From Pseudonocardia sp. HH130629-09 (lineage in GTDB: Bacteria; Actinomycetota; Actinomycetes; Mycobacteriales; Pseudonocardiaceae): a stretch of 64,000 bases of DNA. This document shows positions 51,002 through 63,217 of the stretch, one piece after another. The position numbers and the translations under genes are program-made. Position 1 is the first letter of the stretch, and each line of letters opens with the position of its first letter. The stretch is taken from NCBI RefSeq assembly GCF_001294645.1, contig NZ_CP011868.1, positions 310,001 to 374,000 of the forward strand, in the 5' to 3' direction. The notes below the pieces were generated by a model that was given only the letters and a program-made list of their open reading frames with translations, did not search any database and had not been told where the DNA came from.

Positions 51002-52296
51002 TCAACGACGCCGGCGCAGCCGCGCGGCCGCCAGTGCCCCGACGCCGGCGAGCGCGGCGACCCCGCCGACCAGCACCGCGGCCGGAACCGGCGGGGCGCC
51101 CGCGGGATCCGGGGCGTCGGTCGTCGTCGCCTCGTCGGTGCGCCCCGTCGCCCCGTCCGCGCCTCCGGACGCCGATGTCGTGCCGTCGGCGGCGCCTGCG
51201 GGGGCCGCGGCGCCGGGGGCGTTCCCGAGCCGTCGGCGGAACCGGTGGTGCCGGGCTCGACCAGCGTCCCGATCCCGGTGGCCGGGGCGCCGAAGCCCCA
51301 GTCCAGCAGGGCCCGGGCCTGGTCGACCATCCGCACCGGCCGTTGCTCGCCGCGCACCACGGCGACGACCAGGCGTCGCCCGTCGCGCTCCATCGCGCCG
51401 ACGAAGGTGTGCCGGGCGGCGTCGGTGAAGCCGTTCTTCCCGCCGAGGAAGCCGGGGGTGCCGAGCAACCGGTCGTCGTTGCCGAGCAGGAAGCCGGGCT
51501 TGTCGGCGAACCCGGGGAAGGGGATGTTCCGGGTGGTCAGCGCGGCCGCGATCCGCGGCCGTTCCAACGCGGCGCGCAGCAGCAGGTTCAGGTCGTAGGC
51601 CGAGGAGGACATCCCCGGGCCGTCGAGACCGGCCGGCGTCGCGGGGCGGGTGTCGAGTGCACCCAGGTCGGCGGCCTCCTCGCGCATCGCGGCCAGCGTC
51701 GCCGGGACGCCGCCCAGCTCGCGGGCCAGGGCGTTCGCGGCGTCGTTGCCCGAGGACAGCAGCAGCCCGTGCAGCAGCTGGTCGACGGTGTAGCGCCCGC
51801 CGGGGCCGATCCCGGCCCGGCTGCCGTCGACGTTCGCATCCTCGGTGGTGCCCACGACCACCCGGTCCATCGGCAGCCGCTCGTCGACGACCAACGCGAG
51901 CAGCAGCTTGATCGTCGACGCCGGATGTTCCCGCGTGTGCGGGGCGCGGGCGGCGAGCACAGCACCGGAGTCGAGATCGGCGACCACGTAGGACGCCACC
52001 CCCACGGGCGGGGGCGGCACCGGCCCGGCGTGGGCGTCACCGCAGCCGTCGAGCCCGCCGACCGCCGGCGACGGCACGGGCAGCGGGGCGACCGGCACCG
52101 CCTCCTCCCGTGCGGGCGGGCCGGGCGGGGCGTCCTGGCCCGGACATCCCGCCGGCGCGGCGACCGGCGCGGCGCCGGGGACGCCGGCGGCCGCGGTCCC
52201 GGGGTGTCCGAGCAGCGTCAGCACCACGAGCAGCGGCACCACCACGAGGAGCGCGAGCGGCGCGGCACGACATGCACGTCCTGGGGAGGCGGTCAC
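51002..52296 (-). CDS. D-alanyl-D-alanine carboxypeptidase (S11 family), frameshifted before its membrane anchor
   Basis: It trims the terminal D-Ala of peptidoglycan stem peptides. Signal peptide: residues 1-37 (CRAAPLALLVVVPLLVVLTL). Active-site motifs: ASTIK (Ser127, Lys130), SGN (Ser182-Asn184) and KNG in place of KTG (residues 287-289). As read, the frame runs past the natural end to 50704 with an Arg/Pro tail. In the neighbouring frame a proper ending appears: DAPDPAGAPPVPAAVLVGGV, a hydrophobic anchor, then RLRRRR and stop at 51002. One missing base near 51224-51226 (TTCCCGAG) explains this. The catalytic domain is intact; only the C-terminal anchor is out of frame. The GTG at 52296 is the likely start. 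Order matches M. tuberculosis dacB1 beside YihY and trpS. Confidence 0.8.
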
Positions 52297-52373
52297 CGGT
52301 GCAGCATGGCCCACCGCCGCACGTCGTCGCACCGGGCCGCCGGGGACCGGCACCCCGCGCCGCGGCCTCGGAC

Positions 52374-52441
52374 CATGATCGCCAGGAGTCGAGCGCCCTG
52401 GCGAGTGCACTGCGTCCCGCGCTCCATTCCTGGCGATCATG
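52374..52441. repeat. Long imperfect palindrome, possible dispersed repeat
   Basis: Outer arms CATGATCGCCAGGA (52374-52387) and TCCTGGCGATCATG (52428-52441) are perfect 14-bp inverted repeats. Inside, GAGCGC (52391-52396) pairs with GCGCTC (52419-52424), separated by 3-nt internal bulges, leaving a 22-nt loop that contains another CTGGCGA. The 68-bp structure lies between the carboxypeptidase start and the SRPBCC end. It looks like a mobile or dispersed palindromic element rather than a simple terminator. Confidence 0.7.
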
Positions 52442-52456
52442 CCCGGCCGCCGGTCG

Positions 52457-52487
52457 TGGCCAGTGCCCAGCCCTGTGCCCAGTGGCC
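52457..52487. repeat. Direct repeat flanked by palindromic TGGCCA
   Basis: GTGCCCAG occurs twice (52463-52470 and 52475-52482), enclosed by TGGCCA on both sides. It lies immediately after the SRPBCC stop and may help terminate that transcript. Confidence 0.4.
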
Positions 52488-52491
52488 AGGG

Positions 52492-52942
52492 TCACTGCTC
52501 GACGATCTCCTTGACCCGGTCCAGGCTGCGCTCCAGCCCGTCGCGCATCAGGGTCTCGCGGTCGCGGCCCAGGATCCCGCTGCGCTGCAGCAGCCGTACC
52601 GGCAGCGTCGCCTCCCCGACCTTCTCCCGCCAGGCGACGACGGTCGTCGCCCCGTCGCCCGCAGGCTCCAGGATCCAGCCCCAGGCCGTCCGCGACTCGG
52701 TCACGACGAAGGTGAACCGGTGCGGCGGCTCGCACTCGGTGACCCGGCAGTGCGTCGACCAGCGGATCCGGCCGTGCCGGTTGCCGCCGGTGAACCGCGC
52801 GCCCACCGCGGGCCCGGTCGCGTCGCCCCGCCACCGCCCCCCCGGTGGCCTCCGGGCTCCACTCACCTGCTCGGGTGATGTCGGAGACCAGCTCCCACAC
52901 CCGCTCCGGTGGCGCCTGCACCGTACGTTCCGCGCGATCCAT
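52492..52942 (-). pseudogene. SRPBCC family protein gene with frameshift in a 7-C run
   Basis: The N-terminus MDRAERTVQAPPERVWELVS, DITRAGEWSPEATGG reads in one frame; the rest, GDATGPAVGARFTGGNRHGR, RFTFVVTESRTAWGWILEPA and LLQRSGILGRDRETLMRDGL, in another. They join at seven C (52837-52843); with six, the protein reads EATGGRWRGDATG without a break. The product would be a 150-aa START-like (polyketide cyclase/dehydrase type) lipid-binding protein. The ATG at 52942 has GAGGAG 5 nt upstream. Whether the insertion is genuine or a sequencing error is open. Confidence 0.75.
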
Positions 52943-53135
52943 CGATCCTCCTCGACGACAGCGGTCACCTCCCGGTACAAGATCGTCCGGGTGCGCGGAC
53001 GGTACCGTCCGTCAACCGCTCGACGATTCCGCGTCACGGCCGTGTTTCGAGTTCTGCCGAAACCGTTGTCCAGCAGTTACGGTCCCGTCCGGACACGCGC
53101 CGCCGACCGGTGGCGCCGGAGGGGGAGGACACCTC

Positions 53136-54280
53136 GTGCGGATCAACCAGCGCATCGGAGGCAGGGGCCGGTACGCGACCGCGATCGCGCTCGTGGCCGC
53201 GGCGGCACTCACGCTCGCGGGCTGCGCGCGCGACACCGGCGGGGGCGGCGGGGCCCAGGCCGGGGAGTGCGAGCGCGTCGCGCCGCCGTCGGTCCCGGCC
53301 GCGTCGGCCCAGCCGGCGCCGGAGGCCCCGAAGGCGGACGCGAGCCGGCTGAAGGTCGGACTCGCCTACGACATCGGCGGCCGCGGCGACGCCTCGTTCA
53401 ACGACGCTGCTGCCGCCGGGCTCGACCGCGCCGTCGCCGAGCTGGGGCTGCAGAAGGCCAACACGCGCGAGGCGACCGCCCAGGCGGGCGAGAGCGAGGA
53501 CGCCGGCACCAACCGCCTGCGCCAGCTCGCCCAGAGCGGGTTCAACCCGATCATCGCGGTCGGTTTCAACTACGCCACCGGCGTGAAGACCGTCGCGACC
53601 GAGTTCCCGAACGTCCAGTTCGCCATCGTCGACGACGACACGGTGGAGCTGCCGAACGTCAAGCCGCTGGTCTTCGCCGAGGAGCAGGGCTCGTTCCTGG
53701 TCGGTGCCGCGGCGGCGCTGAAGACCTCGACCTGCAAGGTCGGGTTCATCGGCGGCGTCGACAACCCGCTGATCCAGAAGTTCGACGTGGGCTACGCGCA
53801 GGGCGCCGAGGCCGTCGCGCCGAGCATCGACGTCGAGTCGGCCTACATCTCCCCGGCGGGTGACTTCACCGGCTTCAACGACGCCACCCGCGCCACCGAG
53901 ATCGCCTCCGGCCAGTACGACGGCGGTGCCGACATCTCCTTCGCCGCGGCGGGCCAGTCGAACCAGGGTGTCTTCGCCGCCGCGCAGACCGCGCAGCGCA
54001 AGGCGATCGGCGTCGACTCCGACCAGTACAACTCCCCGCAGCTGACCCAGGTCCGCGACACGATCATGACGTCGATGATCAAGCGGGTCGACGTGGCGGT
54101 CTACGGCTACGTCAACGCGGTCGCGGGCAACACCGTCGCCCAGCTCCCGGCGCGGTTCGACCTCGCCAACAACGGTGTCGGCTACTCCACCTCCGGAGGC
54201 CAGGTCGACGACATCGTCCCGCAGCTCGAGGCGTACAAGGCCGCGATCATCGCCGGACAGATCGACGTCAAGTCCACGAA

Positions 54281-54284
<4 letters not shown>
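53136..54284 (+). CDS. BMP-family nucleoside-binding lipoprotein
   Basis: 382 aa. Lipoprotein signal peptide with lipobox LAGC (Cys30). The mature protein is a BMP/PnrA-type periplasmic binding protein: VGLAYDIGGRGDASFNDAAA, IIAVGFNYATGVKTVATEFP, NVQFAIVDDDTV, LVGAAAALKTSTCKVGFIGG, GVDSDQYNSP and DTIMTSMIKRVDVAVYGYVN. The family binds nucleosides. It is the first gene of a six-gene run with the ABC ATPase, two permeases, cytidine deaminase and thymidine phosphorylase. The GTG at 53136 has GGGGGAGG upstream; a TACGGT box lies near 53078. Confidence 0.93.
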
Positions 54285-55788
<1,504 letters not shown>

Positions 55789-55792
<4 letters not shown>

Positions 55793-56868
55793 GCCGGCTG
55801 CGGGGCGCCGTCGTCGCGCCCGTACTGGCGATCGCGGTCGCCGCCCTGCTGTGCGGGGTCGCGTTGGTGATCAGCGGGGCGTCGCCGTGGACGGCGGTCA
55901 CGACCATCCTCGGGCAGGTCGGGTCGGGCACGGTCGTCGTGGACACCGTGAACTCCGCCGCCGTCTACTACCTCGCCGCGCTGGCCGTCGCGATCGGCTT
56001 CCAGATGCGGCTGTTCAACATCGGTGTGGAGGGCCAGTTCCGGGTCGCCGCCTGCGTCGCCGCGATCGTCGGCGGGACGGTGGCGCTCCCGCCGGTCCTG
56101 CACACCGTGCTGATCATGGTGGTGGCGCTGCTGACCGGTGCGGCCTGGGTCGCGATCCCGGCGCTGCTCAAGGCCTACCGCGGGGTCTCCGAGGTCATCT
56201 CGACGATCATGCTGAACGCGATCGCCACCGGGCTGATCGCCTACCTGATCCGCGCCGAGACCTTCGGCGAGCTGCGGGGCAACAACATCACCACCCCGCC
56301 GATCCCGGAGTCGGGCTGGTTCCCCGGCATCGGGGTCGGCAACGGCGAGATCTTCGGGATGGTGTTCGTCGCCGCCGCGCTGGGCGTGGGCTACTGGTTC
56401 CTGCTCGGGCGCACCCGGTTCGGCTTCGAGCTGCGCGCCTCGGGCGAGTCGGCGACGGCCGCCGCGACCGGCGGGGTGAACGCGCGCCGCACGATCGTCG
56501 TCGCGCTGCTGCTCTCCGGCGCCGTCGCCGGGCTGGTCGGGCTGCCCGAGCTGCTCGGGCGCGACCACGCCTACACGCTGTCCTCGCCGCAGGGCTACGG
56601 CTTCACCGGCATTGCGATCGCGCTGCTGGGACGCAACCACCCCGTCGGCATCGCGCTGGGCGCGCTGCTGTGGGCGTTCCTGGACAAGTCCGCGGTGGCG
56701 CTCGACGTCGTCGGCATCCCGCGGGAGATCGTGCTGATCATGCAGGGCCTGATCGTGCTGTCGGTGGTCGTCGCCTACGAGATCGTCCGCCGGGTCGAGC
56801 GGCGGGCCGAGCAACGGCGGGTCGCCGCCGCGGCTCCCGCACCGCAACCCGCGGAGGTGTCGTCGTGA
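55789..56868 (+). CDS. Nucleoside ABC transporter permease 1
   Basis: 359 aa, about nine or ten membrane helices, BPD_transp_2 family. Signatures: FNIGVEGQFRVAACVAAIVG, KAYRGVSEVISTIMLNAIAT, FELRASGESATAAATGGVNA and GYGFTGIAIALLGRNHPVGI. It pairs with the next permease to form the channel. The GTG at 55789 overlaps the ATPase stop (GTGA), and its end overlaps permease 2 likewise. Confidence 0.93.
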
Positions 56869-58100
56869 CCGCGGTCCTGGAACGTGCGCGGACCCTGCCC
56901 GGCTGGGCCCGGTCGGCGCTGATCGCGGCGGCGCTCGTCGCGGTCCTGGCGATCACGGTGACGCTGACCGGCCAGACCCAGTTGACCTCCGGCGGCACCG
57001 CGTCCGCCGCGGTCCGGCTCGGGCTGCCGATCCTGCTCGCCGGCCTGGGCGGCCTCTGGGCCGAACGCGCCGGGATCATCAACATCGGCCTCGAGGGCAT
57101 GATGGTGCTCGGCACCTGGGGCGCGGCCTGGGCCGGCTACCAGTGGGGCCCGTGGGCGGCGATGCTCGGCGGGCTGGTGTTCGGCGCGCTCGGCGGGCTG
57201 CTGCACGCCGTCGCGACGGTGACGTTCAACGTCAACCACATCGTCTCCGGCGTCGCGATCACCCTGCTCGGGACGGGCCTGACGAAGTACCTGGCCACGC
57301 TGGTGTTCACGCCGGTCTCGCAGAACCCGCGCCAGTCCCCGCGGCTGCAGGGGTTCACCGAGTTCTCGATCCCCGGGGTCTCCGACGGCCTCGCGGCGCT
57401 GCAGGCCCAGCAACGGGTGTTCGTCTCCGACCTCGCCGGGCTGCTGTCCGGGCTGGTCACCGGCCTGACGCCGATCCTGATCATCGGGGTCGCGCTGGTC
57501 CCGGTGAGCTACCTCGTGCTGTGGCGGACGGCGTTCGGGCTGCGGCTGCGCAGTGCGGGCGAGTCGCCGGTGGCCGCGGAGTCGCTCGGGGTGAACGTCG
57601 TGCTGCACAAGTACATCGCCGTCACGATCTCCGGCGCGCTCGCCGGGCTCGGTGGCGCGGCGCTGGTGCTCAACCCCGGCCAGCTCGGCTACCTGGAGAA
57701 CCAGGTCGGCGGCCGCGGGTACATCGGTCTCGCCGCAATGATCTTCGGCAACTGGCGGCCGGCCGGGCTGCTCGTCGGCTCGGCGCTGTTCGGCTACGTC
57801 GACGGCCTGCAGCTGCGTGCCGGGGGCGAGGCGGTGCACGCGCTGCTCTACGGCGCGACGCTGGTCGCGGTCGTCGTCGCGGTGCTGTGGGCGATCCGCC
57901 GGATGTGGACCGCCGCCGCCGTCGCGCTCGTCGCGGGGCTGCTGGTGTACGCGATCTACTGGTCGGTCGACACCGTGCCGAGCGAGTTCGCCTCCTACGC
58001 CCCGCAGCTGGTGACGCTGATCGTGCTCGCGGCGGCCTCGCAACGACTACGGCCACCGGCCCGGCTCGGCGAGCCGTACCGGCGCGGGGAAGGACGCTAG
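56865..58100 (+). CDS. Nucleoside ABC transporter permease 2
   Basis: 411 aa, about ten membrane helices, BPD_transp_2 family. Signatures: WAERAGIINIGLEGMMVLGT, FNVNHIVSGVAITLLGTGLT, LRLRSAGESPVAAESLGVNV and GRGYIGLAAMIFGNWRPAGL. It extends further than permease 1, with three more C-terminal helices (VVAVLWAIRRMWTAAAVALV). It starts 4 nt inside permease 1, and cdd begins on the base after its stop. Confidence 0.93.
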   Translation: MTAVLERARTLPGWARSALIAAALVAVLAITVTLTGQTQLTSGGTASAAVRLGLPILLAGLGGLWAERAGIINIGLEGMMVLGTWGAAWAGYQWGPWAAMLGGLVFGALGGLLHAVATVTFNVNHIVSGVAITLLGTGLTKYLATLVFTPVSQNPRQSPRLQGFTEFSIPGVSDGLAALQAQQRVFVSDLAGLLSGLVTGLTPILIIGVALVPVSYLVLWRTAFGLRLRSAGESPVAAESLGVNVVLHKYIAVTISGALAGLGGAALVLNPGQLGYLENQVGGRGYIGLAAMIFGNWRPAGLLVGSALFGYVDGLQLRAGGEAVHALLYGATLVAVVVAVLWAIRRMWTAAAVALVAGLLVYAIYWSVDTVPSEFASYAPQLVTLIVLAAASQRLRPPARLGEPYRRGEGR

Positions 58101-58537
58101 ATGGCAGGTGGGGGACCGTCCGGAGCGGGCGCGGACATGATGCGGCCCGACGCGCCCGTCCCGGACTGGGACGCCCTGCGGGCCGCCGCGGTGCAGGCCG
58201 CGGCCTGGGCCTACGCGCCCTACTCGCGGCTGCACGTCGGCGCGGCCGCGCTCGTCGACGACGGGCGGGTCGTCACCGGCTGCAACGTCGAGAACGCCTC
58301 CTACGGCCTCGGCGTCTGCGCCGAGGTGACCCTCGCCGGGCAGCTGCGCCTGTCCGGCGGCGGGCGGCTGCTCGCGGTCGCCTGCCGCTCCGGCGACGGC
58401 GATCTGCTCATGCCGTGCGGCCGCTGCCGCCAGGTGCTCCACGAGTTCGGCGGCGCCACCCTGCTCTGCGACACCCCGCGCGGCGTGCTGCCGTTCACCG
58501 AGGTGCTGCCCGACGCGTTCGGCCCGGAGGACCTGCC

Positions 58538-58541
<4 letters not shown>
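58101..58541 (+). CDS. cdd: Cytidine deaminase
   Basis: 146 aa. It deaminates cytidine and deoxycytidine to uridine forms. The zinc site is GVCAEVTLAGQ (Cys and catalytic Glu) and PCGRCRQVL (two Cys); the substrate stretch is GCNVENASYGLG. The ATG at 58101 directly follows the permease stop; an ATG at 58137 closer to the family start is an alternative. Its stop overlaps deoA (ATGA). Confidence 0.95.
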
Positions 58542-59824
<1,283 letters not shown>

Positions 59825-59901
59825 CCCGGCCCGTCCCCGTCCGGCACGGCGGCACCGGGCTGGTCCGGCGGGCCGAGGTCGCGCCGGGTCCCGCGCGGTC
59901 G

Positions 59902-60729
59902 TCACCGGCCCCGGTGGGTCGCCCGTCCGGGCCCGTCGGCGAGGAAGGAGGCCACCGCACCGCGCAGGTCCTCGCTCGCGAACAGCGGCCCGGAGACCTG
60001 GGGCAGCACCGCGTCGGCGGCGCGGACGCCGTCGCGCACCGCGGTCGACACGAGCTGCTTGGTGGCGGCGTGCGCGACCGTCGGGCCCGCGGCGAGACGA
60101 CGCGCGTACTCCCGGGCGGCCTCGGCGAACCCCTCGTCGGGCAGTACCCTGTTGACCACGCCCCACTGCTCCAGCCGGGCGGCCGGATACCGCTCACCGC
60201 CGAACACCAGCTCCTTGGCCCGGGTGGGGCCGGCGCGCTCGGCGAGCCGCTGCGGGCCGCCCATCGAGGGCGTGAGCCCGACGACGATCTCGACCAGCCC
60301 GAACGACGCCTGCTCGGCGGCGACGATCAGGTCGCAGGCCAGGGCCAGCTCGAAGGCGGCGGTCAGGGTCAGGCCGTGCGCGGCGAACACCGTCGGTACG
60401 GGCAGGTCCTCCAGGGTCTGGGCGAGCCGGATCAGCCGGGCCCACAGCGCGGTGCCCTCCCCGACCGGGTCGGGACCCTCGGCGATGTCGCGGAACGCCT
60501 CCACCTGCACCCCGGCCGACACCACGCGGCCGCGGGCCTCCAGGAGCACGGCGCGGGCGCGGTCGGGGCGGCCGGCCGCGGTCAGCGCGACCAGCTCGGC
60601 CACGGCCCGCTCGAACCGGGCGAAGACGGACTCGTCGAACAGGTTGAGCGGCGGACGGTCGAGGACGACGACGGCGACGTCGCCGTCGCGCTCGACACGG
60701 ACGGGGGCGGCGGGTGCGGGAGTGGTCAC
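59902..60729 (-). CDS. Enoyl-CoA hydratase/isomerase family protein
   Basis: 275 aa of the crotonase fold. Oxyanion-hole segments are VVSAGVQVEAFRD and AHGLTLTAAFELALACD. The two glutamates used by hydratases are present (FELAL and SFGLVEIVVGLTPSMGGPQR). It probably hydrates enoyl-CoA in fatty acid breakdown, but the family has many substrates. The GTG at 60729 is chosen; the frame upstream is low-complexity Arg/Pro. It converges on deoA with 77 nt between. Confidence 0.87.
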   Translation of the reverse strand: MTTPAPAAPVRVERDGDVAVVVLDRPPLNLFDESVFARFERAVAELVALTAAGRPDRARAVLLEARGRVVSAGVQVEAFRDIAEGPDPVGEGTALWARLIRLAQTLEDLPVPTVFAAHGLTLTAAFELALACDLIVAAEQASFGLVEIVVGLTPSMGGPQRLAERAGPTRAKELVFGGERYPAARLEQWGVVNRVLPDEGFAEAAREYARRLAAGPTVAHAATKQLVSTAVRDGVRAADAVLPQVSGPLFASEDLRGAVASFLADGPGRATHRGR

Positions 60730-60936
60730 CGGGCCATCCTGCGTCGCGGCGACGCACGGTGCGGCCCCGGCCCGCCTCGCGTGGGCCGCGACACGCCCGC
60801 GGCTGCGCCGTGCCGCCGGGCGGGTGCGCCCACCGGTGGGTGACGGCGCAGGACAGGACGGCACAGGACGGCGCAGGACGGCACGGGACCGGGCGGGCGT
60901 CGGCACGACGATTCCGATCCGGCACGATGGACCACG
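60730..60936. other. Divergent promoter region of enoyl-CoA hydratase and murJ
   Basis: About 200 bp, no gene seen. It contains short imperfect tandem repeats (GACGGCRCAGGAC-like units, about 60841-60890). Confidence 0.5.
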
Positions 60937-62922
60937 ATGCGTGAGGACCGACGAGCGGCGGAGCGGGCGCCCCACCCCGCGGTGGTACGGCACGAGCCGC
61001 TGCCCCGACCGGTGATGGGCGCGGACCCCCGACGGACCCCGCGGACGCCTCCCGAGGGCGCCGCCGAGGTGACCCGTCCGCTCGGATCCGGCCGGGTCCC
61101 CGACCCGGGGGAGCCGACGACCCCACTGGGACCGGTCGCCGACCCGAGCTCTCCTGCCGGACCGACGGGTGGCCGGCCCCAGGCGCCCCCGAACGGCGCC
61201 GCCGTGGGCCCGGGAACGCCGTCGAACGGCACCGCGTCGGCCAGGGACACTCCCGGGGACGGGGCACCGGTCCCGTCGACACCCGCGAACGGCTCCGCCG
61301 CCTCGACGCCGTCCGGCGGCACGGAGAGCACCGGGTCGCTCGTCCGCTCCTCCGGCATGATCGCGATCGCGAGCCTGGTCAGCAGGATCACCGGCTTCGT
61401 CCGCAACCTCGCGCTGGTCGCGGTGCTGGGCTTCGCGATCGTCAACGACTCCTACACGATCTCGAACACGCTGCCGAACATCGTCTACGAGCTGCTGCTC
61501 GGCGGGGTCCTGACCAGCGTGATGATCCCGGTGCTGGTCCGCGCCCAGTCCGAGGACGCCGACGGCGGCGAACGGTTCACCCGACGGCTGCTGACCGTCG
61601 TCGGGGCCGCGTTGCTGGTCGCGACCCTGATCGCGATGGCCGCCGCCCCGCTGCTGACCAGGCTCTACCTCGGTTCGGGGGACAACGGGCAGGCCAACCC
61701 GGCGCTGGCCACGGCGTTCGCCTGGTTGCTGCTGCCGCAGATCTTCTTCTACGGCATCGGTGCGTTGCTCGGCGCGGTCCTCAACTCGAAACAGGTGTTC
61801 GGGCCGTTCGCCTGGGCGCCGGTGCTCAACAACGTCGTCATGCTGGGCGTGCTCGTGGTCTACGTCCTCGTGCCGGGGGAGATCTCGGTCGACCCGGTCC
61901 GGATGGGCGACCCGAAGCTGCTGGTGCTGGGCATCGGGACGACGCTCGGCATCGTCGTGCAGGCGCTGGTGCTGATCCCCTTCATGCGCAGCATCGGGTT
62001 CCGCTATCGCCCGGTGTGGGGATGGGACCCACGGTTGTCGCTGGCCGGCGGGATGGCCCTGTGGATCGTCGCCTACGTGCTGGTCGGGCAGGCCGGCTAC
62101 ATCGTGACCACCCGGGTCGCCGCCTCGGCGTCCGAGGGGTCGGTCGCGACCTACATGAACGCGTGGCTGCTGCTCCAGGTCCCCTACGGCGTGCTCGGTG
62201 TGTCGCTGCTGACTGCGCTCATGCCGCGGATGAGCCGGGCCGCGGCGAAGGGCGACGTCGACCAGGTCGTCACCGATCTCTCGCTCGGCGCCCGCCTGTC
62301 CACCGTCGGGCTCGTGCCGATCGCGGCCGTCATGACGGCGTTCGGCCCGGCCCTGGGCACCGCGCTGTTCTCCGTCGGTGCGGGCAGCGGGGCCGGGGCC
62401 GAGCGCCTCGGCCAGGCCGTCGCATGGTCGGCGTTCGGGCTCCTGCCCTACGCGGTCACCATGCTGCAGATGCGCGTGTTCTACGCGATGACCGACTCCC
62501 GCACCCCGACCCTGATCCAGGTCGGCATGGTCGGGGTCAAGATCCCGCTGCTGCTGGCGTGCCCGCTACTGCTCCCGCCGGAGCAGGTCGTGCTCGGCCT
62601 CGCCGCGGCGAACGGGCTCTCGTTCGTCGGCGGCGCCGTGCTCGGGCAGTGGCTGCTGCGTCGTCGCCTCGGCCGGGCCCGCTCCGGCGAGGTGCTGGCC
62701 TGCCTGGCGAGGGTGGCCCTCGCCTCGGCCGCCGCTGCCGTCGTCGCCTGGGGGATCACCCGGCTCGTGGAACCGGCGCTCGCGGACTGGCCGGACGTCG
62801 CCCGGGCCTGGACGCTGCTGCTCGGGGGCACGCTGATCGCCCTGCCGCTGGCCGTGGTCGCGATGCGGGTGCTGAGGGTCCGGGAGCTCGACGCGGTCTT
62901 CCGGCGCTTCGCCCGCCGCTGA
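60937..62922 (+). CDS. murJ: Lipid II flippase MurJ (MviN)
   Basis: 661 aa. A Pro/Gly-rich cytoplasmic N-terminus of about 130 residues precedes 14 membrane helices. MurJ signatures: SLVSRITGFVRNLALVAVLG, DSYTISNTLPNIVYELLLGG, LGAVLNSKQVFGPFAWAPVL, NAWLLLQVPYGVLGVSLLTA and MPRMSRAAAKGD. It flips lipid II across the membrane for peptidoglycan synthesis. In mycobacteria the MurJ protein also has a pseudokinase domain; here the C-terminus ends after the last helix (FRRFARR), so that domain is absent. The ATG at 60937 is preceded by a CACGAT box. Confidence 0.95.
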   Translation: MREDRRAAERAPHPAVVRHEPLPRPVMGADPRRTPRTPPEGAAEVTRPLGSGRVPDPGEPTTPLGPVADPSSPAGPTGGRPQAPPNGAAVGPGTPSNGTASARDTPGDGAPVPSTPANGSAASTPSGGTESTGSLVRSSGMIAIASLVSRITGFVRNLALVAVLGFAIVNDSYTISNTLPNIVYELLLGGVLTSVMIPVLVRAQSEDADGGERFTRRLLTVVGAALLVATLIAMAAAPLLTRLYLGSGDNGQANPALATAFAWLLLPQIFFYGIGALLGAVLNSKQVFGPFAWAPVLNNVVMLGVLVVYVLVPGEISVDPVRMGDPKLLVLGIGTTLGIVVQALVLIPFMRSIGFRYRPVWGWDPRLSLAGGMALWIVAYVLVGQAGYIVTTRVAASASEGSVATYMNAWLLLQVPYGVLGVSLLTALMPRMSRAAAKGDVDQVVTDLSLGARLSTVGLVPIAAVMTAFGPALGTALFSVGAGSGAGAERLGQAVAWSAFGLLPYAVTMLQMRVFYAMTDSRTPTLIQVGMVGVKIPLLLACPLLLPPEQVVLGLAAANGLSFVGGAVLGQWLLRRRLGRARSGEVLACLARVALASAAAAVVAWGITRLVEPALADWPDVARAWTLLLGGTLIALPLAVVAMRVLRVRELDAVFRRFARR

Positions 62923-63217
62923 CCCGGGGGCGGTACCCCCTTCCCCGGCGCGCCGTCGTCCCCGGCGCGCGTCTACCGGGCATGTCCCCGGCGCGTTCTC
63001 TCCAGTACGTCCCCCGCCGCGTCCCTCCGGTGCGCCTACGGCCGTGGCGCGGGGCCGGGTGCCGGGCGGGGCCGAGATCGGGGCCGGGGGATCGATAGCC
63101 CGGCGGGATGCGGGACGGGCGGCCGGCCGGGATGCCGGGGCCGGACGCAGCGACGCCGCGCCCCGGAGCGGGACGCGGCGTCGCCGTGGTCGTCGTGCGC
63201 GCGGACGGCGCGCGGGC
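62923..63217. other. Intergenic region after murJ
   Basis: About 295 bp without a gene. A weak hairpin GGGGG-CGGTA-CCCCC (62926-62940) follows murJ. TCCCCGGCGCG is repeated three times (62942-62952, about 62960-62970, 62985-62995). The terminator of the next gene lies at 63150-63184. Confidence 0.6.
63150..63184 (-). terminator. Terminator of the hendecad-repeat protein
   Basis: Perfect 11-bp stem GCGACGCCGCG (63150-63160) with CGCGGCGTCGC (63174-63184), 13-nt loop, 34 nt beyond the stop at 63218. Confidence 0.7.
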
